DNA of 9,638 bases from Candidatus Omnitrophota bacterium. Its GTDB lineage: Bacteria; Omnitrophota; Koll11; Pluralincolimonadales; Pluralincolimonadaceae. The notes beneath the pieces are model-generated. The model saw only the letters and a list, made by a program, of their open reading frames with translations. It ran no database searches and was not told the DNA's origin. Both the position numbers and the translations under genes were made by a program. The stretch's first letter is position 1. Each line of letters opens with the position of its first letter. This document shows positions 5,805 through 9,638 of this stretch, in pieces. The stretch lies in assembly GCA_022709465.1 (NCBI GenBank), contig JAKLIT010000048.1, forward strand, positions 1 through 9,638, read 5' to 3'.

Positions 5805-6870
5805 TGAACCTTATGTTCAGGATATCGCCGTCTTCAACTATATAATCCTTGCCCTTCAGGTAAAGCTTGCCCGCTTCCTTGACCTTCTCTTCGCTTCCTA
5901 GTTCGAACAGGTCGGATAACTTTATGAGCTCCGCGCGGATAAAACCCTTCTGCAGGTCGGAATGTATGGCGCCGGCGGCTTCGGGCGCAGGTGACGCGCG
6001 CTTTATCGTCCATTGCCGCACTTCATCCTCGCCGACCGTGAAGAAAGATATAAGGTTCATCGCTTTTATGCAAAGCCGCGTGAGCATGTTTACGGCCGGC
6101 TCTTCGATCCCGAGCGCCGCGAGGAATTCCTGCTTCTCCTTCTCGGTCTCGAGGGATGCGATCTCTGACTCGACCTTCGCCGAGACAAGCATTACTTCTA
6201 TCTTGAGCGGCTCATACGCCTTTTGCAGGCCTGCCAGGAACTCCTTGTTCTTCAGATCGTCCTCGGAAACGTTGACCGCGAGCAGCATTTCTTTCAGCGT
6301 CACGAACGGGTAGCTCGCTATCATCTTCTTCTCTTCGGGTTTCAGCTCGAGCAGGCGAAGGGGAAGTTCTTTCTCGAGATGCGCCTTTATCTTCAGCAGG
6401 ACGTCCCTCTCCTTCGATTTCGCCTCGTCCTTCAGCTTCCTCAATTCGAGCTCGACCCTCTCGAGGCGTTTTTCGACGAATATGAGGTCGTGGAGTATCA
6501 GTTCGGAGTTGACGCTGTCGATATCGCGCTTCGGGTCGACGGTCCCGTTTATATGGTATATCGAATCGTCGGCAAACTGCCTGACTACGTGGCAGAGCGC
6601 GTCGGTCTCGGCGATATCCTTGAAGATGCCGCCCTTGGTTATCGCGTCCTTCTCTATCTTCGGAAGGAGTTCGATGTCGATGCGAGCCCGGACGTTCTTC
6701 TTCGGCTTATACATCGCGACAAGCCTGTCGTAGCGCGGGTCCTTTATCTCGGCTATGCTCTTTATGTTCTTCCCCGAGGCGAGGTCCTTCTCCGATATCT
6801 TGTGCTCCGTAAGCAACTCGAAGAGCGTCTTCTTGCCTGACTGAGGCAGGCCAATTATCCCAATCTTCAT
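5797..6870 (-). CDS. ychF-like: Divergent YchF-family (Obg-related) nucleotide-binding protein
   Basis: YchF proteins are conserved ribosome-associated ATPases of the Obg class. This 357-residue protein matches the family across its length: P-loop region GLPQSGKKTLF (7-17), HVVRQF at 94-99, VDPKRDIDSVNSEL at 111-124, a long coiled-coil insertion (about 130-180), the NVSE motif at 200-203, and a C-terminal TGS-like domain (about 274-357) with SFFTVGEDEVRQWTI, AAGAIHSDLQKGFIRAEL and the family ending VEDGDILNIRFNV. Two catalytic motifs deviate. The P-loop has Lys14 where GxxxxGK[S/T] needs Ser or Thr, a magnesium ligand. The G3 motif, normally DIAGL, reads DIELL (65-69), losing its glycine. The reading frame is otherwise clean, so these look like real divergence in a paralogue rather than decay. 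No Shine-Dalgarno precedes the ATG, and the promoter predicts a leaderless or nearly leaderless mRNA. It is cotranscribed with the TMTC-like gene. Confidence 0.9.
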   Translation of the reverse strand: MKIGIIGLPQSGKKTLFELLTEHKISEKDLASGKNIKSIAEIKDPRYDRLVAMYKPKKNVRARIDIELLPKIEKDAITKGGIFKDIAETDALCHVVRQFADDSIYHINGTVDPKRDIDSVNSELILHDLIFVEKRLERVELELRKLKDEAKSKERDVLLKIKAHLEKELPLRLLELKPEEKKMIASYPFVTLKEMLLAVNVSEDDLKNKEFLAGLQKAYEPLKIEVMLVSAKVESEIASLETEKEKQEFLAALGIEEPAVNMLTRLCIKAMNLISFFTVGEDEVRQWTIKRASPAPEAAGAIHSDLQKGFIRAELIKLSDLFELGSEEKVKEAGKLYLKGKDYIVEDGDILNIRFNV

Positions 6871-6879
6871 AGTGTAGTT

Positions 6880-6888
6880 ATTATACCA
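6880..6888 (-). promoter_or_regulatory. Extended -10 promoter of the ychF-like/TMTC-like operon
   Basis: The minus strand has TGGTATAAT, a perfect -10 hexamer (6880-6885) with the TGn extension. A -35 box at normal spacing would fall inside the terminator stem of the cold-shock gene, and no good match is seen there, so the extended -10 probably substitutes for it. Only 9 nt separate the hexamer from the ATG, predicting a leader of about 2-3 nt. Confidence 0.65.
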
Positions 6889-6889
6889 T

Positions 6890-6920
6890 AAAAAAGGGCC
6901 CGCGCACTTGTCGCGGGCCC
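6890..6920 (-). terminator. Intrinsic terminator of the cold-shock gene
   Basis: In minus-strand reading a perfect 9-bp GC stem GGGCCCGCG/CGCGGGCCC (6912-6920 and 6896-6904) with a 7-base loop is followed at once by T6 (6890-6895). It begins 14 nt after the cold-shock stop codon. This is a textbook rho-independent terminator. Confidence 0.93.
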
Positions 6921-6934
6921 GTGTTTTTCGGGTT

Positions 6935-7135
6935 TTAGACCTTCGTTACGTTTTTGGCCTGCTCGCCCTTCTCGCCCTTCTCGATGTCGAACTCTACTTC
7001 CTGGCCTTCTTCCAGGGTCTTGTAACCGTCGCCCTGTATAGCGCTGTAATGCACGAACACGTCACTTCCCGATTCAGGTGTTATGAAACCATAACCCTTC
7101 TGGTTGCTGAACCACTTTACCTTGCCTCTTGCCAC
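6935..7135 (-). CDS. csp: Cold-shock domain protein (CspA family)
   Basis: This 66-residue single OB-fold protein binds single-stranded RNA or DNA and acts as an RNA chaperone. The RNA-binding motifs are intact: KGYGFI (RNP1, 13-18) and VFVHY (RNP2, 26-30), with Trp8 and Phe9 in VKWF as further stacking residues, and the usual [24 protein letters not shown]-terminal half. Length is typical. The start is GTG at 7135, with AAGGAGG 7 nt upstream; no in-frame ATG lies near it. It is monocistronic: its own promoter at 7227-7255, a leader of about 85 nt, and a strong terminator 14 nt after the stop. Long structured leaders are a known feature of csp genes. Whether this one is cold-induced or constitutive cannot be told from the protein. 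Confidence 0.97.
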   Translation of the reverse strand: MARGKVKWFSNQKGYGFITPESGSDVFVHYSAIQGDGYKTLEEGQEVEFDIEKGEKGEQAKNVTKV

Positions 7136-7142
7136 TGTACTA

Positions 7143-7149
7143 CCTCCTT
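7143..7149 (-). promoter_or_regulatory. Strong ribosome binding site supporting the GTG start of csp
   Basis: The minus strand reads AAGGAGG with 7 nt to the GTG at 7133-7135. The site lies at the end of an A6 run (7148-7153) that is complementary to the U7 run upstream in the same leader (7168-7174), so access to it could depend on leader folding. Confidence 0.8.
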
Positions 7150-7167
7150 TTTTAAAACTTGGACAAC

Positions 7168-7199
7168 AAAAAAACCGTAAGGTCAGATTATACGGCCTA
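7168..7199 (-). promoter_or_regulatory. Hairpin plus U7 in the csp leader, possible attenuator or RNA switch
   Basis: In minus-strand reading CCGTA (7191-7195) pairs with TACGG (7175-7179) around an 11-base loop. The stem can be lengthened to 8 bp with A-U and G-U pairs and is followed directly by T7 (7168-7174). The arrangement is that of a weak intrinsic terminator within the leader, between the csp promoter and its ribosome binding site. It could limit read-through from the GH130 gene or attenuate csp. Confidence 0.45.
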
Positions 7200-7226
7200 A
7201 CGGCTCAATATTTCTAAACCTCGTAA

Positions 7227-7255
7227 AGTATACAACAGGTGCTTATTTTTGTCAA
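7227..7255 (-). promoter_or_regulatory. Consensus sigma-70-type promoter of csp
   Basis: The minus strand has a perfect TTGACA (7250-7255), a 17-bp spacer and TATACT (7227-7232). Transcription would start near 7220, leaving about 85 nt of leader. The rest of the 143-bp gap between GH130 and csp (7136-7278) holds only this leader and 23 bp of AT-rich DNA before the promoter, with no terminator for GH130. Confidence 0.85.
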
Positions 7256-7278
7256 CTAAATAATAGGGTAATTTTATG

Positions 7279-8199
7279 CTAAAAACTACGCTTTTTTATG
7301 AACTTTACAACGTCCTTTATATTGGCCTCTGCCATACCTATGCAGGTATCTGCGCAGCCGTAATAAAGCCGTATGATATCACCCTCTACGACCGCCGAGC
7401 TTGGGAAGAGCACGTTCGGGACATCGCCCACGCGCTCGTATATCTCGGTCGGATAGAGCATATAGTCGCGGGTCCTGTAGAGCACCTTCCAGGGCTCCTT
7501 CAGGTCCAGCAGCGCGCCGCCGGCGGAATATATATACCCGTTGCAGCTCGTCCAGACGCCGTGGTATATGAGCAGCCATCCGTCCTTCGTCCTTATAGGA
7601 TGCGGCCCCGGCCCTACCTTGGTCGACTGCCAGCCGCCCCTTGGCCCGAATACGAACCTGTGGTGCCCCCAATGGACGAGGTCAGGGCTCTCGGCGTAGA
7701 ATACGTCGCCGAAAGGCGTATGCCCCCTGTCGCTGGGCCTGTGCAGCATCGCGTATTTCCCGCGTATCTTCTCCGGGAAGATGACGCAATTGCGGTTCGC
7801 CGGAGGCAGCGGGTTCTCGGACTGCTTGAACGCCTTGAAATCCTTTGTCGTCGCGAGGCCGATGCATGGCCCTTGCGCGCCCGCGTTGCACCATGTGATG
7901 ATATAAGTATCGCCGAGTTTCGTTATGCGCGGGTCATAACTGTGGTCGGTGACGAAGACCTCGGGATCATCGCTTTTCATTTTTATCGGGGCGGCATCTA
8001 TGTCCCACTTTATGCCGTCCTTGCTCTTGCCGAGGTGGAGCGTATAGTTCATGTCGATCTCGTCGACACGGAACACGCCCCTGTATTCGCCCTTGTAAGG
8101 AACTATCGCGCTGTTGTGGATGGAATTTGCGCGAGGTACGGCTTTCGCCGTGATGATAGGATTGCCCCTGTAACGCCTGAAAACCGTCTCATTAGCCAT
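7279..8199 (-). CDS. Glycoside hydrolase family 130: beta-mannoside phosphorylase or hydrolase
   Basis: GH130 enzymes are five-bladed beta-propellers that phosphorolyse, or in some subgroups hydrolyse, beta-linked mannosides. This 306-residue protein has the family pattern: RYRGNPIIT (9-17), NSAIVPYKGEYRGVFRVDE (29-47), the proposed catalytic Asp89 in YDPRIT, MLHRPSDRG (151-159), KVGPGPHPIRTKDGWLLIYHG (194-214) and LYYGCADT (278-285). Residues Asn29-Ser30, Arg44, Lys194 and His213 lie where phosphorylases bind phosphate, favouring a phosphorylase that makes mannose 1-phosphate, but subfamily cannot be settled by eye. There is no signal peptide, so it is cytoplasmic and would act on imported or internally made oligosaccharides. 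GGGGGAA lies 5 nt before the ATG, and it has its own consensus promoter. No transporter or other sugar gene is adjacent. Confidence 0.9.
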   Translation of the reverse strand: MANETVFRRYRGNPIITAKAVPRANSIHNSAIVPYKGEYRGVFRVDEIDMNYTLHLGKSKDGIKWDIDAAPIKMKSDDPEVFVTDHSYDPRITKLGDTYIITWCNAGAQGPCIGLATTKDFKAFKQSENPLPPANRNCVIFPEKIRGKYAMLHRPSDRGHTPFGDVFYAESPDLVHWGHHRFVFGPRGGWQSTKVGPGPHPIRTKDGWLLIYHGVWTSCNGYIYSAGGALLDLKEPWKVLYRTRDYMLYPTEIYERVGDVPNVLFPSSAVVEGDIIRLYYGCADTCIGMAEANIKDVVKFIKKRSF

Positions 8200-8202
8200 A
8201 AC

Positions 8203-8210
8203 TTCCCCCT
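8203..8210 (-). promoter_or_regulatory. Ribosome binding site of the GH130 gene
   Basis: AGGGGGAA on the minus strand ends shortly before the ATG at 8197-8199, with 5 nt between the G run and the start. It supports this ATG as the start. Confidence 0.65.
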
Positions 8211-8239
8211 ATATGGCTCCCTTACCCGAAGTTCCGATA

Positions 8240-8268
8240 AGTATACAAGCTAATGTGCCAAATGTCAA
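8240..8268 (-). promoter_or_regulatory. Consensus sigma-70-type promoter of the GH130 gene
   Basis: The minus strand has a perfect TTGACA (8263-8268), a 17-bp spacer and TATACT (8240-8245), the same boxes and spacing as the csp promoter. The TGA inside the -35 box (8265-8267) is the stop codon of the GspM-like gene. Predicted transcription starts about 35 nt before the GH130 ATG. Confidence 0.85.
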
Positions 8269-8804
8269 GGCATCACGACTTTAGTGACGTTCACCTTCGC
8301 CTTGACCACCGCCGAGTCCCTGTCCCTGGGGCTCAACGCCACCTTCTCCGCCCTGAGCAACTGCGGGGAGTTGTTAAGCAGGAAGAGGAAATTCACTACC
8401 TGTTCCATCTCGCCCTCGACCTCGAGCTCGACCTCGTACTTCTTGTAGAAATCGACCGCCCTCGGGGCTATAGGTTTCATGTTGACCGGGGAGACGCCCG
8501 ACTTCCTCTCGAGCTCCTCTATCTCGCCGAACATCTTCGTCTGCTCTTCCTCGTCGGAACCCGACTTCCTGACGTATGCCGAATATTTCCCGTATTCGGC
8601 CGAAACGGCGCCCTTCTGGCCGGCAAGCCCGGTATCAAGACGCAGGGCGTTCTCGCCGGCTTTTATCTCCGTGTTGAGCCGGTGCATCCTGACGGCCATC
8701 GGGTTGACTATGAACCTGTCGACGAAGACGACAAGGACGACTATGGCGGCCACCGCTATGCCCGCCTTCTCCCTGGGCGACATCTTCGCGAAAAATTCTT
8801 TCAT
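8265..8804 (-). CDS. GspM/PilO-like inner-membrane protein of a type II secretion or type IV pilus system
   Basis: This 179-residue bitopic protein has the layout of GspM and PilO, which pair with GspL or PilN in the inner-membrane platform of type II secretion and type IV pilus machines. A short cytoplasmic end with KMSPREKAG (7-15), very GspM-like, leads to one membrane segment (about 14-34). A coiled-coil region follows (about 36-105), then a periplasmic ferredoxin-like domain (about 110-179) with the YEVELEVEGEMEQVVNFLFLLNNSPQLLRAEKVAL pattern of PilO/GspM. The start is ATG at 8804, three bases after the upstream stop, so the two genes are coupled; the ribosome binding signal (GAGA/AGG) is weak. 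No terminator follows, and the next promoter begins in its stop codon. GspM and PilO cannot be separated on sequence alone; the neighbour's PilM-PilN layout favours GspM. Confidence 0.85.
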   Translation of the reverse strand: MKEFFAKMSPREKAGIAVAAIVVLVVFVDRFIVNPMAVRMHRLNTEIKAGENALRLDTGLAGQKGAVSAEYGKYSAYVRKSGSDEEEQTKMFGEIEELERKSGVSPVNMKPIAPRAVDFYKKYEVELEVEGEMEQVVNFLFLLNNSPQLLRAEKVALSPRDRDSAVVKAKVNVTKVVMP

Positions 8805-8807
8805 CGC

Positions 8808-9638
8808 CTATCTCTTTTCATAATAACAGACCACCTCGAAATCGGCATATTCTATGTTGTTCTCTCTCTTTGTCGTGGCGTAGTTCGTGTTAACTTTCTC
8901 GAAATACCCTGAGTCCTCAAGCGTTTTCGCGTATTTATAGACGTCCGACAGCGCGTTCGCGCGGCCCTTCAGCGTGGCCCTGTCCCTTTCGTTGATGCTG
9001 ATCGCCGAAAGCGACACCTCCCTCGGAGTGAGCTTGTATATCTCGCTGAGCAGGTTTATCGTCGTGCCTTTAGCGTCGAGCCTGTTCGCGACGAGGCTTA
9101 TCTTCCTCCTCATCTCCTCGACTTCCTTCGATTCCGGCTCGACCTTGGCAATCCTGTCCTTGATCTGGTCTAAGTAGGCGTTCTTGCTGTATATGGAGGC
9201 CAGCAGTATGAGCGAGATGAACATCACTATCGAGGTCACGAGCACTCCCATTACCATGAGCTGCTTCCTCTTGCGCTCCATCTTCCTCTGGATCCGCAGG
9301 TCGTGCGGCGTCATGTCGAGGTCGAGCTCCTTGTGCCTTATCGCGATGCCGAAAAGCGCCGATACCGATACGAAATTGAAATTCGGGTCCTGCAGCACGT
9401 TTACGCTGTCCTTGATGCGCATGTTCTTCACCGGTATAGCGGTCTCGACGAGAAGGCCGAGCTTGGCCTCGAGCGCGGTGTTGAGGCCCTGGATATTCTT
9501 GCCCGCGCCGCTCAGGATGATCTTTACGACCTTCGCGCCCCTCTGTTCGCCCTGGTAGAGGTCTATGGAATGTTTGGCCTCCTCGGCGAACTTTTCATGC
9601 CACTTTTCGAACTCCTCCATGAGCTGGTTCGCGCCGAC
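8808..9638 (-). CDS. GspL-like protein (PilM C-terminus joined to PilN-like domain), N-terminus beyond the window
   Basis: The visible 276 residues stay open to the right edge, with codons VGANQL preceding the first in-frame ATG (9620), so this is the end of a longer gene and not a 270-residue protein. Visible residues 1-75 match the end of actin-like PilM/GspL domains: a helix with SIDLYQGEQRG, then IILSGAGKNIQGLNTALEAKLGLLVE and IPVKNM. FVSVSALFGIAIRHKELDLDMTPHDLR is the usual join to PilN. A basic stretch (KMERKRKQ) precedes one membrane segment (about 127-150), a coiled coil (about 154-188) and a periplasmic ferredoxin-like domain (about 195-276) with SLSAISI, ATLKGRA and FEVVCYYEKR. Actin-like domain, membrane segment and periplasmic domain in one chain is the GspL arrangement; in type IV pili PilM and PilN are normally separate. 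The GspM-like gene follows after 3 nt. Confidence 0.85.
   Translation of the reverse strand, partial: VGANQLMEEFEKWHEKFAEEAKHSIDLYQGEQRGAKVVKIILSGAGKNIQGLNTALEAKLGLLVETAIPVKNMRIKDSVNVLQDPNFNFVSVSALFGIAIRHKELDLDMTPHDLRIQRKMERKRKQLMVMGVLVTSIVMFISLILLASIYSKNAYLDQIKDRIAKVEPESKEVEEMRRKISLVANRLDAKGTTINLLSEIYKLTPREVSLSAISINERDRATLKGRANALSDVYKYAKTLEDSGYFEKVNTNYATTKRENNIEYADFEVVCYYEKR

Noticed and set aside
6223..6840. Plus-strand 205-codon open frame within the YchF-like gene
   Set aside because: Antisense shadow of a protein that matches YchF across its full length.
7187..7192. A second TATAAT in the csp leader as an alternative promoter
   Set aside because: No acceptable -35 box lies at 16-19 bp, and the hexamer is part of the leader hairpin; the TTGACA/TATACT pair upstream is far better.
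8221..8239. CGGAA and TTCGG segments between the GspM-like and GH130 genes as a terminator hairpin
   Set aside because: The two segments are not complementary in hairpin orientation and no T run follows.
7276..8253. A 325-codon plus-strand open frame covering the whole GH130 gene
   Set aside because: It mirrors the GH130 gene, whose protein has clear family motifs, a ribosome binding site and a promoter. The antisense translation has no recognisable domain and is rich in Arg, Tyr and Val as expected from reading the codons backwards.
8253..8912. Plus-strand 219-codon open frame across the GspM-like gene
   Set aside because: Antisense shadow: both minus-strand genes there have coherent domain order, while this frame begins in the GH130 promoter and crosses two genes.
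9618..9620. ATG at 9620 as the true start of the GspL-like gene
   Set aside because: The frame continues to the window edge with sensible PilM-like residues, and the first visible residues are already the middle of an actin-like domain.

Overview
The window reads as a piece of bacterial chromosome from a strictly or facultatively anaerobic, Gram-negative-type organism. Every convincing gene lies on the minus strand. Evidence for the lifestyle is a Rex redox repressor heading an operon of NADH-linked hydrogenase-type subunits; evidence for an outer membrane is a GspL/GspM (PilMN/PilO)-like pair. Coding sequence is moderately GC-rich, with frequent ATA for Ile and AGG for Arg. Together with the gene set this reminds me of uncultured PVC-related lineages such as Omnitrophota, but that placement is a guess from style, not a demonstrated assignment. 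No tRNA, rRNA, CRISPR array, insertion sequence or phage gene is visible.

Layout, in transcription order from the right edge. (1) 9638-8265: the C-terminal part of a GspL-like protein (actin-like PilM end joined to a PilN-like membrane/periplasmic part), then a GspM/PilO-like protein three bases later. (2) 8199-7279: a GH130 mannoside phosphorylase/hydrolase with its own consensus promoter, whose -35 box overlaps the stop codon of the GspM-like gene. (3) 7135-6935: a cold-shock protein with a GTG start, a leader of about 85 nt containing a hairpin plus U7 element, and a perfect intrinsic terminator. (4) 6870-4524: a divergent YchF-family protein overlapping a TMTC-like polytopic membrane protein by 8 nt; the promoter leaves almost no leader. 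(5) 4472-1972: a membrane CHASE4-like/HAMP/PAS histidine kinase followed 14 nt later by a single-domain response regulator. (6) 1879-1: rex, a NuoE/HydC-like subunit and a NuoF/HydB-like subunit (cut by the left edge), joined by two ATGA stop/start overlaps.

How they work together: the clearest unit is rex-hydC-hydB. Rex senses NADH/NAD+, and an 18-bp Rex-operator-like inverted repeat lies at the start of its own transcript, so NADH accumulation should derepress the flavoprotein/ferredoxin-like subunits that dispose of electrons as H2. The catalytic hydrogenase subunit would be expected beyond the left edge. The kinase and receiver form a signalling pair with no DNA-binding output in the window. 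The YchF-like and TMTC-like genes share a transcript but have no obvious functional link.

Most unusual are the YchF-like protein, whose P-loop and G3 motifs both deviate from the family, and the regulatory DNA: five readable promoters, two with a shared TGGTATAAT extended -10 and very short leaders, and two that recycle the previous gene's stop region as a -35 box. I did not find a clearly new multi-gene system.
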